DNA of 64,000 nt from Massilia pinisoli (GTDB taxonomy: Bacteria; Pseudomonadota; Gammaproteobacteria; Burkholderiales; Burkholderiaceae_D). The position numbers were made by a program, and so were the translations under genes. Below are positions 1-8,667 of this stretch, piece after piece. Position 1 is the first letter of the stretch, and each line of letters starts with the position of its first letter. The notes beneath the pieces were generated by a model, which had not been told where the DNA came from, made no database searches, and worked only from the letters and a program-made list of their open reading frames with translations. Where the stretch lies: positions 124,001-188,000 of the forward strand of contig NZ_JANUGW010000001.1 in assembly GCF_024753285.1 (NCBI RefSeq). Reading direction: 5' to 3'.

Positions 1-684
1 GCGCTGAACAGCCGCTTCAGCGCCGATTCCAGCGGCAATCCCGGCTTGCGCCCGGAGCTGGCGAACGGCATCGACGTCGCGTTCGAGCAGTACTGGCCGG
101 AAGGCGGCATGGTGTCCGTCAGCGGTTCGCAGCGCCTCATCAGCGACTACATCCGCACCCGACTCGATCTCGATCCGGACGGCCGCTGGATCTACCGCCC
201 GCTGAACGACGGCAGCGCGCGCGTGCATTCGCTGGAGGCCGAGTTCAAGCTGCCGCTGCGCTTGCTCGACCCGCGTGCGGCCGGCGTCGATGTCCGGGCG
301 AGCGTCGCGCGCAACTGGTCAACCGTGTCCACGGTGCCCGGCCCCGACAACCGCCTCGACGGCCAGACGCCTCTGTCCGCGAACGCCGGCGTCGACTACC
401 GGCACGACCGGCTCAGCCTGGGTGCCAGCATGGCGTACCAGCGCGGCGGCTGGGTGCGCATTTCGGAAGCGCAAACCCGCCGCCAGCAGACGCGGCGCGA
501 TCTCGATGCGTACGCCGCGTGGAGGCTCGATGCGCACCTGCAGCTGCGCTTCACCCTGAACAACATCCTCGGCATGGACATGGCGTCCGAAAGTGCCTAT
601 GACGATGCGGGCGGGCTGTCGCGCCAGGCCAACTGGCAGCGGGGCGCGACGCGCGTGGGCCTCAACCTCGAGATGAAGATGTGA
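1..684 (+). CDS. TonB-dependent receptor, C-terminal part (5' end outside window)
   Basis: This is the last 227 codons of an outer-membrane TonB-dependent receptor, open from base 1 in frame. The start of the visible part contains the NPGLRPELANGID-type motif that precedes the last strands of the receptor barrel, followed by alternating polar/aromatic segments typical of beta strands and a final strand near GATRVGLNLEMKM. Such receptors import large ligands with TonB energy. The plug domain and signal peptide are not visible, so the substrate cannot be judged. Unusually, the last residue is Met, not the aromatic residue that usually ends such barrels. The next gene follows after 81 bases. Confidence 0.8.
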   Translation, partial: ALNSRFSADSSGNPGLRPELANGIDVAFEQYWPEGGMVSVSGSQRLISDYIRTRLDLDPDGRWIYRPLNDGSARVHSLEAEFKLPLRLLDPRAAGVDVRASVARNWSTVSTVPGPDNRLDGQTPLSANAGVDYRHDRLSLGASMAYQRGGWVRISEAQTRRQQTRRDLDAYAAWRLDAHLQLRFTLNNILGMDMASESAYDDAGGLSRQANWQRGATRVGLNLEMKM

Positions 685-765
685 TGCGGAAAGAGGTGTT
701 CCACCCGTTACGGTTTGGAACAAATTCGACACGTGCAGATGCCCGACGGCGGTTAGCATCCCCGC

Positions 766-1140
766 ATGAACTTCACTTTTTCGTCACCGGAGCACGGGAC
801 TTGCGTCGTCAAGCTGTGGGCGACGGGCCGCTATGGGTTTTCGCTGCCGAAGCGAGTCGACATCGCCGCACCGGACGGTCCCGCGTGTACGTTTCTCTAC
901 CTGAACAAGCAGCTCACCATGACGGAGCCGGACAACCGCACGATCGTCCGCATCGCCATCGGCGCGTTCCTCGGGGGCATGGCGGCGGATGGCGCCACCG
1001 TGGACATTGACCCGGACATGCCGGCGTATGGTGGCAAGCTGACGCCAGTGCGGCTCGACGTGCCGCGTGCGCCCATGCGGGTGCGGCCGGGGAAGTCGCA
1101 CGCGCGGCTGCGGCCCGATGCCGCGTGCGGTTCGGGCTGA
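766..1140 (+). CDS. hypothetical protein, 124 aa
   Basis: I do not recognise this protein. It starts at an ATG without a convincing Shine-Dalgarno, has codon usage like its neighbours, and ends 43 bases before the sigma factor start. The N-terminal two thirds look folded, with a hydrophobic stretch around residues 63-72 (VRIAIGAFLGGMA). The last 25 residues are basic and Pro/Arg-rich, so the true end of the fold may be earlier. Nothing suggests a signal peptide. Its position directly upstream of an ECF41 sigma factor in the same orientation makes co-transcription possible. It could also be a spurious reading frame. Confidence 0.45.
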   Translation: MNFTFSSPEHGTCVVKLWATGRYGFSLPKRVDIAAPDGPACTFLYLNKQLTMTEPDNRTIVRIAIGAFLGGMAADGATVDIDPDMPAYGGKLTPVRLDVPRAPMRVRPGKSHARLRPDAACGSG

Positions 1141-1183
1141 CGTCCGGGCCACGCTGTCACGAAAAGGGTCCATCATCCGTCTA

Positions 1184-2083
1184 ATGGATATGGATTCCCT
1201 CACCGTCACCCCGCTCGACCTCTTCGTCCGCCTGCGTCCGCGCCTGTTCGGCATCGCCTACCGCATGCTCGGCATCCGCGCCGATGCGGAGGACATCGTC
1301 CAGGAAGCGTGGCTGCGCTGGCAGAACGGCGGCAGCGACGGCGCGCACACGCCGGAAGCGTGGCTCGTCACCGTCGTCACGCGACTGTCGATCGACCGGC
1401 TGCGCGGGGCGCAGGCGGAACGCGAACGCTACGTCGGGCCTTGGCTGCCCGAACCCCTCGTCGACGATACGGTCGACTCGCCCGAAAGCGCGCTGGAAGC
1501 GGCCGGCGACATCTCGACCGCGTTCCTGCTGATGCTGGAACGGCTGGCGCCGGAAGAGCGTGCCGTCTTCCTGCTGCACCAAGTGTTCGACTTCGACCAT
1601 GCCGAGGTCGCCGCGATGGTCGGCAAGACGGAAGGGGCGTGCCGCAAGGTGCTGCAGCGGGCGCGCGAGCGCGTGCGCGCGGAGCGGCCCCGGTTCGCCG
1701 TCAACCGCGAATTGCACCTGGAATTGCTGGGCCGCTTCGTGCAGGCATCGCGCTCCGGCGATCCCGCCCGGGTGCAGGCGCTGCTGGCGACCGACGCAAC
1801 GTACACGGGCGACGGCGGCGGCAAGGTAAAGACGACCGTCAAATGCGTGTTCGGCGCCGATCGCGTGGGCCGCCTCGTGGCCGGCATCGAGCGCAAGTGG
1901 TCGGGCATCGACACCCGTCACGACGTCGTCATAGTCAATGGCACGCCGGGCCTGCTGACTTGGCGCAATGGCGTGCCGGACGCGATCACCTCGATCCACA
2001 TTGAAGACGGCCGTATCGCCGCCATCTACGTCGTGCGCAATCCCGACAAGCTGGGCAGCGTGATGGGTAAAACTGTGTCCTGA
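1184..2083 (+). CDS. ECF41-family RNA polymerase sigma factor (SigJ-like)
   Basis: A 299-residue ECF sigma factor with sigma region 2 (about 10-75, including AEDIVQEAWLRW), region 4 (about 110-165, helix-turn-helix around VAAMVGKTEGACRKVLQRAR) and a C-terminal SnoaL/NTF2-like extension. Three motifs that mark the ECF41 group are all present: WLPEP at 87-91 in the linker, DGGGK at 209-213 and NPDKL at 286-290. In this group the extension is known to modulate activity in place of a separate anti-sigma factor. ATG 1184 was chosen because the homology begins at once; a longer reading frame runs upstream to 1067 but is Arg-rich and unconvincing. The usual partner gene (a carboxymuconolactone decarboxylase, oxidoreductase or epimerase) is not adjacent here. 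Confidence 0.9.
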   Translation: MDMDSLTVTPLDLFVRLRPRLFGIAYRMLGIRADAEDIVQEAWLRWQNGGSDGAHTPEAWLVTVVTRLSIDRLRGAQAERERYVGPWLPEPLVDDTVDSPESALEAAGDISTAFLLMLERLAPEERAVFLLHQVFDFDHAEVAAMVGKTEGACRKVLQRARERVRAERPRFAVNRELHLELLGRFVQASRSGDPARVQALLATDATYTGDGGGKVKTTVKCVFGADRVGRLVAGIERKWSGIDTRHDVVIVNGTPGLLTWRNGVPDAITSIHIEDGRIAAIYVVRNPDKLGSVMGKTVS

Positions 2084-2245
2084 ACGTTAATTATTTGTCA
2101 TTGCACAACATATTTTCCTGATAACACACAGATCAGGCGAGGAACGGCAAAAAAAACCGCCGTTTGTGCTTATGCATGGCGCAAAGAAAGGTATGCTGGA
2201 GCTTGGCGCAACGCCAATGTGTCTATCCATCCTGAAGGCGTAACA

Positions 2246-3574
2246 ATGGCAGGCGAACTTCCGTTGTACAAGAATCATGTGTTGTTCTTGTCGCATAGAT
2301 ATTTCATCAAGGACAACCAGGATGAATTGTTGTTGCATGCTCATAAATACGATTTCGATATCCGCTTCTTCCACGAGCTGAGCGATTTCGTGCAGGCCGT
2401 CGAGCGCGATGCGGGCGACAGCCTGTTCCTGATCGAACTGGACGCGCTGTACAACATGCAGTCCGACTTGCTGGCCGCCCGCAAGACCTTGCTGCTGGGC
2501 GAGCTGCTGCAACGCCTGCCGTCGGGTCACCGCTACGTCTACCTGCAGAGCGAGCGCCAGGGCAGCCGGTTCCCCCTGCAGCAACGCCTCGTCGACAGCA
2601 ATTGTCTTGCTTATGCGGAAAAGCCCATCGCCAACGATGTGCTCGTGGATAAGCTCTTTAACCTGTTCGTGCAGCAGAAGCGGAGCGACGTCGTGCGCGT
2701 CGCGATGTTGGGCACGCCGCCCGGCTGGGACGACGCCGCGCTGCGCGAGCAACGCGTGGAACTCGTCTACCACACCGACCCGCAGACGCTGCACCTGCGC
2801 GTGAAGGACTTGCGGCCCGACATCGTGCTGATCACGGACGAGGAATACGAGCGCACGCCGGCCGTCGTGCGCGTGCTGAAGCGCAATATCGAAGCGGATC
2901 CCGTGCGCGAGATCACGCTGCTGCAGCGCCGTGCCGACGCCGGTCAGGCCCGCCGGGCGCTGGACAGCGGTTTCGATGCGCTGCTGGCGATGGACGACCC
3001 CGACCTGCTGGCGCGTCAGCTGCTCAACCGCGCGGACAAGATCCGCGTCGCCCGCGACCTCATCGGCAAGGACCGCGCGACGGGCCTGCTGAACAAGATC
3101 GGCCTGCAGCACAAGGCGCAGGCCCTGATCTGCCGTGCCGCGCTGGAAGGCAAACCCCTGTGCCTCGGCGTGATCGACATCGACAAGTTCAAGACGATCA
3201 ACGATACGTGGGGCCATTATTTTGGCGACATTGTCATCAAGCGGTTGTCGCTGACGCTCGCGCCGCGGATGGGAGACGGCGATCTGCTGAGCCGCTTCGG
3301 CGGCGAGGAATTCGTCGTCGTGTTCTGGGATTGCGCATTGGAGCAGGGCTGGCACCGGCTCGACGCGATGCGCCAGGCGTTCGGCGCGACGCCGTTCGAA
3401 GTCAAGCCGGGCGACGTGCGCCACTTCTCGTTCAGCGGCGGGCTCGCCGCCTATCCGTCCGGGCGCAGCGAAAACGAATTGTTCCTCGCGGCCGATGCCA
3501 TGCTGTATGAGGCGAAGGAGGGCGGCCGCAATCAGATCCGTCCGTTCCCGCAGGTCGTCGCGTCGACAGCTTGA
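2246..3574 (+). CDS. diguanylate cyclase with receiver-like N-terminal region
   Basis: A 442-residue protein that probably makes c-di-GMP from GTP. The C-terminal GGDEF domain (about 275-435) has the active-site motif GGEEF at 352-356 and the metal-site stretch IDIDKFKTINDTWGH before it. The inhibitory RxxD site normally found five residues upstream of GGDEF is absent: the place reads GDGD, although an RMGD lies two residues further out. The N-terminal 270 residues look like two degenerate receiver modules in tandem, without a clear phosphorylatable Asp. ATG 2246 has GAAGG in front; a GTG at 2219 is possible in frame. No transmembrane segment was seen, so a cytosolic enzyme is expected. Confidence 0.85.
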   Translation: MAGELPLYKNHVLFLSHRYFIKDNQDELLLHAHKYDFDIRFFHELSDFVQAVERDAGDSLFLIELDALYNMQSDLLAARKTLLLGELLQRLPSGHRYVYLQSERQGSRFPLQQRLVDSNCLAYAEKPIANDVLVDKLFNLFVQQKRSDVVRVAMLGTPPGWDDAALREQRVELVYHTDPQTLHLRVKDLRPDIVLITDEEYERTPAVVRVLKRNIEADPVREITLLQRRADAGQARRALDSGFDALLAMDDPDLLARQLLNRADKIRVARDLIGKDRATGLLNKIGLQHKAQALICRAALEGKPLCLGVIDIDKFKTINDTWGHYFGDIVIKRLSLTLAPRMGDGDLLSRFGGEEFVVVFWDCALEQGWHRLDAMRQAFGATPFEVKPGDVRHFSFSGGLAAYPSGRSENELFLAADAMLYEAKEGGRNQIRPFPQVVASTA

Positions 3575-3688
3575 TGCCGGGCGGCGCGCCGACGTGGACA
3601 ATTGTGAAATAAACGGCGCGCTAACGCATCCGCCACGCAACACTCACGGTGCGCGCGTGTCGGATTTCCGCATGGGAATGATGCCGTA

Positions 3689-3701
3689 GCGTATCATACG
3701 C
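3689..3701. promoter_or_regulatory. perfect palindrome upstream of the kfrA-like gene, candidate operator
   Basis: GCGTAT-C-ATACGC is a perfect 6-bp inverted repeat around one base, ending 34 bases before the ATG at 3736. KfrA proteins of plasmids bind inverted repeats in their own promoters, so autoregulation is an attractive reading. No good -35/-10 pair could be assigned. Confidence 0.35.
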
Positions 3702-3735
3702 ACTCCGAAATCCACGACGCAGGAGTCAAGACCTT

Positions 3736-4464
3736 ATGGCAGGCCAAGAAGTCACGTTCGACGACGTTGCACGCGCAGCCCAGAGTTTGCAGGAAGATGG
3801 GGAACCGGTCACCATCGAGGCCGTGCAGGACTTCCTCGGCGAAGGCTCGCCGTCGGCAATCTTCAAGCACCTGGCCGCATGGCGTGCCACGCACGTGAAG
3901 CCGGCCGCGCCGCCCAAGGCCGAACTGCCGAAGGAATTGCTGGCCGGTCTGGCCGACTGGGCGCTGAAGTTCGCGGAACAGGCCGGCGCGGGCGACCGCG
4001 AGGCGCTGGCGCGCAACGAGGCCGACATCGAAGCGCTGAGCGCGTCCAGCGAAGCCCTCGAAGGCGAGCGCGACGCGCTGCGGGCGGAAGTGGCGAACGT
4101 CACGGCCGCGTCCGAAGAAGCGATCGCCGAGCGCGACGAAACGATCGAGCGCCTGAATGCGGAATTGAAGAATGCGCGCCAGGTCGCGATGGATGCCCTC
4201 GTCAGCAAGGCGAAGGATCAGCTGGCCATCGACGGCAAGGAACAGCAGTTGACGCAGCTGCGCCAGGAACTGGAACGCAAGATCGCGGACATGGCCGCCG
4301 AATCGGACGCACGCCTGCGCGCCGAGATGGAACTCGTGGGCGCCACGACGGCGCGCGACAGCCTGTCCGCGGAGCTGGACGATCTGCGCGCCAAGCTGGA
4401 CAAATCGACGGCGGAACGCAGCAAGCTGCGGGCCGAGGTGAGCGAGCTCAAAGCCAAGAAATAA
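3736..4464 (+). CDS. KfrA-like DNA-binding coiled-coil protein
   Basis: A 242-residue protein with an N-terminal KfrA_N-type DNA-binding domain (about 1-60: VTFDDVARAAQSL, EAVQDFLGEGSPSAIFKHL) followed by a very long alpha-helical coiled coil from about 85 to the end, rich in Glu, Ala, Arg and Lys heptads. KfrA is known from broad-host-range plasmids as an autorepressing, filament-forming accessory of partition; chromosomal relatives are common but mostly unstudied. AGGAG lies ten bases before the ATG. The gene stands alone, with no parA/parB or replication gene near it. A chromosome-structuring or local regulatory role is inference. Confidence 0.8.
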   Translation: MAGQEVTFDDVARAAQSLQEDGEPVTIEAVQDFLGEGSPSAIFKHLAAWRATHVKPAAPPKAELPKELLAGLADWALKFAEQAGAGDREALARNEADIEALSASSEALEGERDALRAEVANVTAASEEAIAERDETIERLNAELKNARQVAMDALVSKAKDQLAIDGKEQQLTQLRQELERKIADMAAESDARLRAEMELVGATTARDSLSAELDDLRAKLDKSTAERSKLRAEVSELKAKK

Positions 4465-4486
4465 CGCTCCGGCGTCTCATGCGCAT

Positions 4487-4507
4487 GGTGGGCGCCCCGT
4501 GCCCACC
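4487..4507. repeat. intergenic palindrome between convergent genes (REP-like)
   Basis: GGTGGGC / GCCCACC form a 7-bp stem around a 7-base loop, between the stops of the kfrA-like and lrp-like genes. There is no T-run, so it is a poor intrinsic terminator on either strand. A related palindrome with the same GTGCCCACC arm occurs at 58928-58948, also between convergent genes. Confidence 0.4.
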
Positions 4508-4533
4508 AAACCCGGCCAGCGGCTATTGCAGAT

Positions 4534-5001
4534 TCACGGACTGACGGACGGCGTGCGCTTCAGGCAACGCAACGTGAACGTCGACCGCGTGCGCGTCACC
4601 CCCGGCAGCTTGTACAGCTTCTGCCGCAGGAATTTTTCATAGCCTTCCGTCCCCGATACGGCCACCTTGATCAGGTAGTCGTATTCCCCCGACAGCAGAT
4701 ACGCCTCCATCACTTCCGGCAGGTCGGCCAGCGCGTCCGAGAATGCCTTGAAGATCTCGTCGTCGTGGCGGTCGACCGTCACCTCGATGATCACGGTGTC
4801 CGGCATCCCCAGCGCGCGCTGGTCCAGCATCGCAATATAACCCGTGATATAGCCCGCGTCTTCGAGCGTCTTGACGCGGTGCCAGCATGGCGTCGGCGAC
4901 AAGTGCACCGTCTCGGCCAGTTTCTGGTTGCTGATGCGTCCGTCGCGGCTGAGCGTGCGCAGGATCTGGCGGTCAATCTCGTCCAGCTGGCCGTCTTTCA
5001 T
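4534..5001 (-). CDS. Lrp/AsnC family transcriptional regulator
   Basis: A 155-residue regulator with an N-terminal AsnC-type helix-turn-helix (DEIDRQILRTLSRDGRISNQKLAETVHLSPTPCWHR region, about 6-45) and a C-terminal RAM ligand-binding domain (about 65-145) containing the GEYDYLIKV motif. Family members sense amino acids and control amino-acid metabolism or export. It is divergent from an EamA-type exporter with 222 bases between the start codons, the classic layout for a regulator and its target. The ligand is unknown. Confidence 0.9.
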   Translation of the reverse strand: MKDGQLDEIDRQILRTLSRDGRISNQKLAETVHLSPTPCWHRVKTLEDAGYITGYIAMLDQRALGMPDTVIIEVTVDRHDDEIFKAFSDALADLPEVMEAYLLSGEYDYLIKVAVSGTEGYEKFLRQKLYKLPGVTRTRSTFTLRCLKRTPSVSP

Positions 5002-5223
5002 TGTAGTGCTTCCTTCGTGGTTTCCTGATAAGTCCGCAGATTCTATCGCGTTTTAGGCTGATCCGTAGATGGTCCTTCTGATTTTGGCTTAGTTTCTGCG
5101 GCGGAACAGAAGCACATTCTACGCCCGCTCCCGTAAGATGCTCGTCGCTTATCCAGTTTTTTGCGGCGCACCATTCCCGACGGGGGCGTGCGGGCGCCGG
5201 CCGCTTTTCGTTCAGGAGTCGTC

Positions 5224-6159
5224 GTGTCGAATGCAGTGTCGCGGGCGGGCGCCGGTTATCGGAGTGATCCCTTCGCAGCCGAGCTCCCGCTCATGTTGAT
5301 CACCCCCGTGTTGTTCGCGGCCAATCTCGTCGTCGCCCGCTGGACGCAGGGCGCGGGCATCCCGCCCGTGTTCCTCGCGTTCGGCCGCTGGCTGCTCGCG
5401 TTCCTCGTGCTGCTGCCGTCGTGCGGACCCCGCATGTGGGCGCTGCGCCATACGCTGCGCGCGAACTGGCAGCGCATCCTGCTGCTGGCGGGGCTGGGCA
5501 TGGGCTTGTCCGTTGCACCGCAATATATCGGCGCGTGCCATACGAGCGCGGCCAACGTCGGGATCATCCTGGCGGCCTGCCCGGCGCTCGTCACGATGAT
5601 CGAGACGCTCGTGTGGAAGGCACCGCTGTCGCGCCGCCAGGCGGGCGGGATGTTCCTCGCGATTCTCGGCGTGCTCGTCGTGCTGTCGAAGGGCGACGTG
5701 ACGGCCCTGGGCCAGCTGGAATTCGGCCGCGGTGACCTGTGGGTCGTGCTGGCCGCGTGCGGCTGGTCGCTCTACACGGTCTTCAACAAGCGTCTGCCGC
5801 TGCCGCCGCTGCCGGCCACCGTCAAGCTGGCCACACTGATCGGCGGCGGGGCGCTCGTGCTGGCGCCGTTCGCCGCCATCGAAGCGGCCAGCGGCAACGT
5901 GCCCGATTTCGCCGACGGCCGCCTGTACGCGGCGCTCGCGTTCCTCGCCATCGTGCCGAGCCTCGGCGCCTACTTCTTCTTCGACCGCCTCGTCGCGGCG
6001 GCCGGTCCCGCGCGCGCGAGCCTGACCGTGTACCTGATCCCGCTGTTCGCCACCCTGGCCGCGTGGCCGCTGCTGAAGGAGCCGCCGCACGTGTACCACG
6101 CCGCGGGCTTCGCGGTCATCCTGGCCGGCGTTGCCGTCGCCAGCATGCGGCGGCGCTGA
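5224..6159 (+). CDS. EamA/DMT-superfamily transporter, probable metabolite exporter
   Basis: A 311-residue inner-membrane protein with about ten hydrophobic segments in two EamA repeats; recognisable pieces are LVVARW and RWLLAFLVLLPS in the first repeat, and YFFFDRLVAAAGPARAS with LKEPPHVYHAAGFAVILAGV in the second. The GTG at 5224 was chosen because AGGAG ends five bases upstream; a longer frame begins at a TTG at 5161. Family members often export amino acids or related compounds, and the divergent Lrp-type gene supports this, but the substrate is not determinable. It runs convergently into the GH92 gene with only three bases between stops. Confidence 0.85.
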   Translation: MSNAVSRAGAGYRSDPFAAELPLMLITPVLFAANLVVARWTQGAGIPPVFLAFGRWLLAFLVLLPSCGPRMWALRHTLRANWQRILLLAGLGMGLSVAPQYIGACHTSAANVGIILAACPALVTMIETLVWKAPLSRRQAGGMFLAILGVLVVLSKGDVTALGQLEFGRGDLWVVLAACGWSLYTVFNKRLPLPPLPATVKLATLIGGGALVLAPFAAIEAASGNVPDFADGRLYAALAFLAIVPSLGAYFFFDRLVAAAGPARASLTVYLIPLFATLAAWPLLKEPPHVYHAAGFAVILAGVAVASMRRR

Positions 6160-6162
6160 TCG

Positions 6163-8490
6163 TCAATACGCCGTCTGCGTGTACGGCCGCGCAGACGGCG
6201 CCTTGCCCCATTCCTTGTTCGGCGTGGCCTGCATGCGGAACACGAGTTCGCCGCCGGCCATGATCTCCTCGTGTCCGAGCATGCTGCGTGCGAGCGGGCG
6301 GCCGTTCAAGGTGACGCTGCCGACGTACGGATTCGCGTCGGACAAGCCTTCGGTGCGCACCGTGAAGCGTTTCCCGTTCGGCAGGTTCAGCGTGGCGCGC
6401 TCGACGAACGGGCGCCCGATCACGTACTCGTTGCTGGCCGGCGCCACGGGATAAAAGCCGAACGCGGTGAATGCGAGCCACGCGGACATTTGCCCCAGGT
6501 CGTCGTTGCCCGCGAGGCCGTCCGGCGCGTCGCGGTACTGGCTCGCGACGATCTGCGCGAGGCGCGCCTGCGTCTTCCACGGCGCCCCCGCATAGTTGTA
6601 CAGATAGGCCACGTGGTGCGACGGCTCGTTGCCGTGCGCGTAGTGGCCGATGAGGCCCGAGATGTCCTCCATGTGGGCGTACACGGTGGGATCGACCTTC
6701 GCGTCGAACACCTGGTCGATCTTCGCGATCAGGCCAGCGTCGCCGCCCAGCATGTTGACGAGGCCCGCGTTATCGTGCGGCATATACCAGGAATACTGCC
6801 AAGCGCTACCTTCCGTGTAGTCGCTGCCGAAGTTCGAGCGCACCGGATCGAAGGGTTCGCGGAACGTGCCGTCCGATTTCTTCGCGCGCACGAAGCCCGT
6901 TTGCGGGTCGAACACGTTGCGCCAGTTCTGCGCGCGCTTGAAATAACGGTCCGCGACGTCGCGCCGGCCCATCTTCGCGGCCATGCGCGCGATGGTCCAG
7001 TCGTCGAATGCGTATTCCACCGTCTTCGACGCCGCTTCCGGCTCCAGGTCGATCGGCACATAGCCGAGTTTCATGTAGTACTGCAGCCCGCCATACGGCC
7101 CGTACTCCGCGCTGGCCGTCATCGCGCGCAGCGCCTCGTCCGCGTCGAAGCCTTTCAAGCCCTTCATGTACGCGTCGGCGATGACGGGCACGGCGTGGTA
7201 GCCGATCATGCACCACGTCTCCTGGCCGGCGAACTGCCACACGGGCAGAATGCCGTACGGGCTGGCCTTCTGCGACTCGATCAGCGAGCGCACGAAGTCG
7301 ACGTTGCGCCGCTCCGGCTGGATCAACGTGAGCAGCGGATGCAGCGCGCGGTACGTGTCCCACAGCGAGAACGTGGAGTGGAAGCGGAAGCCGCGCGCCT
7401 CGTGCACCTGGTTGTCCGGACCGCGGTAGCGGCCGTCCGTGTCCATGAAGAGGCTCGGCGCGAGCAGCGCGTGGTACAGGCTCGTGTAAACGATGCGCGT
7501 CATCGGCGCGGGCGCGTCGACGTCGAGGGCGGCCAACGCGTTCTCCCACGCGTCGTGCGCGCGGTGGCGCTCCAGGTCGAAGTCCCAGCCGGGCATCTCG
7601 TCGAGGTTGGCCAGTGCACCGTCTTCGCTGACGGGGGACAGCGCGACCTTCACGAGGACCGTGCCGTCCGCTGGCCGGCCGAAGTCGAACGTGCCTTCGA
7701 GCGCCTTGCCTTCGACGAGGATCTTCTCGGCCGGCGTCCTGCCCGGCGCCGCGAAGCCTTTGTACTCGACGCCTTCCTCGCGGTTCATCAGCTGGTGGGT
7801 GACGATCGGGCGCGAGAAGCGGATCGCGAAATACAGCTGGCGTCCCGGCGCCCAGCCGCGCGTCTCGCGCATGCCGGTGACGGTGTCGTTGCCGCGCAGG
7901 CGCAGGCGCGACCACAGGTTCTTGCCGGACCAGTCGTAGATGCTCGAGCGCAGGTCGAGGATCACGTTCGCGTCCGCCCCCGGCTTGAAGCGGTAGCGAT
8001 GCAGGCCCACGCGCTCGCTGGCCGTCAGTTCGACGTCGACGTCGTTGTCCTGCAGCCGCACGGCATAGTAGCCGGGTTCCGCATGCTCGTCCTTGTGCGA
8101 GAAGCGCGAGCGGTAGCCGCTGAACGGGCGCTGCGGATAGCCCGGCTCCAGCTTCACGTCGCCGCTCGTCGGCATCAGGAGGACGTCGCCCAGGTCGGAG
8201 TGGCCCGCGCCGGAGAAATGCGTGTGCGAGAAGCCGAGGATGGAATCGTCCTCGTAGCGGTAGCCGGCCGCCCACGGATAGCTCTGGCGGAAGTGGCGCA
8301 CCTGCGTGTCGGGGCTGAGTTGCACCATGCCGAACGGGCGCGTCGCGCCGGGGAAGGTGTGGCCGTCGCCGCCTGTGCCGATGAACACGTCGACGGCATC
8401 CGTGCGGCTGGCCGCGTGGGCGTGGGGACCCGCGCACAGCGCGGCGAGGACGAAGGGTAATACAGAGTTGCGGGTCGAACGAGGACGCAT
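6163..8490 (-). CDS. GH92 family alpha-mannosidase, exported
   Basis: A 775-residue glycoside hydrolase of family 92, which removes alpha-linked mannose (mostly alpha-1,2) by a calcium-dependent inverting mechanism. The N-terminus is a signal peptide of about 27 residues ending near AHA-AS, so the enzyme acts in the periplasm or beyond. Family hallmarks are FIGTGGDGHTFPGATRPFGM near the N-terminus, HTHFSGAGHSDLGD, and the catalytic-region motif GNDDLGQMSAW at 661-671. The ATG at 8490 has GGAGA in front and begins the signal peptide, whereas the 29 residues upstream in frame do not look coding. Alone in its operon; no operator was recognised. Confidence 0.9.
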   Translation of the reverse strand: MRPRSTRNSVLPFVLAALCAGPHAHAASRTDAVDVFIGTGGDGHTFPGATRPFGMVQLSPDTQVRHFRQSYPWAAGYRYEDDSILGFSHTHFSGAGHSDLGDVLLMPTSGDVKLEPGYPQRPFSGYRSRFSHKDEHAEPGYYAVRLQDNDVDVELTASERVGLHRYRFKPGADANVILDLRSSIYDWSGKNLWSRLRLRGNDTVTGMRETRGWAPGRQLYFAIRFSRPIVTHQLMNREEGVEYKGFAAPGRTPAEKILVEGKALEGTFDFGRPADGTVLVKVALSPVSEDGALANLDEMPGWDFDLERHRAHDAWENALAALDVDAPAPMTRIVYTSLYHALLAPSLFMDTDGRYRGPDNQVHEARGFRFHSTFSLWDTYRALHPLLTLIQPERRNVDFVRSLIESQKASPYGILPVWQFAGQETWCMIGYHAVPVIADAYMKGLKGFDADEALRAMTASAEYGPYGGLQYYMKLGYVPIDLEPEAASKTVEYAFDDWTIARMAAKMGRRDVADRYFKRAQNWRNVFDPQTGFVRAKKSDGTFREPFDPVRSNFGSDYTEGSAWQYSWYMPHDNAGLVNMLGGDAGLIAKIDQVFDAKVDPTVYAHMEDISGLIGHYAHGNEPSHHVAYLYNYAGAPWKTQARLAQIVASQYRDAPDGLAGNDDLGQMSAWLAFTAFGFYPVAPASNEYVIGRPFVERATLNLPNGKRFTVRTEGLSDANPYVGSVTLNGRPLARSMLGHEEIMAGGELVFRMQATPNKEWGKAPSARPYTQTAY

Positions 8491-8667
8491 GCTGTCTCCA
8501 GTCGGTTGGCGGGGGATGGCCCCGCGCTCGTGTGGGCGCGCCGGATCGTCGGCGTTGCGCTGTCGAACCAGGACCATAGCGCGGATCGTGCGGGACGGGC
8601 AACCGCGACGCGGTGTGTTGCGTGACGTTGCGGCATAATGCGGCGTCGCTTACTACATGGAGACGCG

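Noticed and set aside
2087..3643. 518-codon reading frame on the minus strand over the diguanylate cyclase
   Set aside because: It lies antisense to a clear GGDEF gene in the same codon register pattern; its translation is His/Arg/Gln-rich with no domain. It is a high-GC shadow.
6271..8460. 729-codon plus-strand frame opposite the GH92 gene
   Set aside because: Its translation is dominated by Arg, Val, Ala and His and mirrors the GH92 gene, which has a signal peptide and family motifs.
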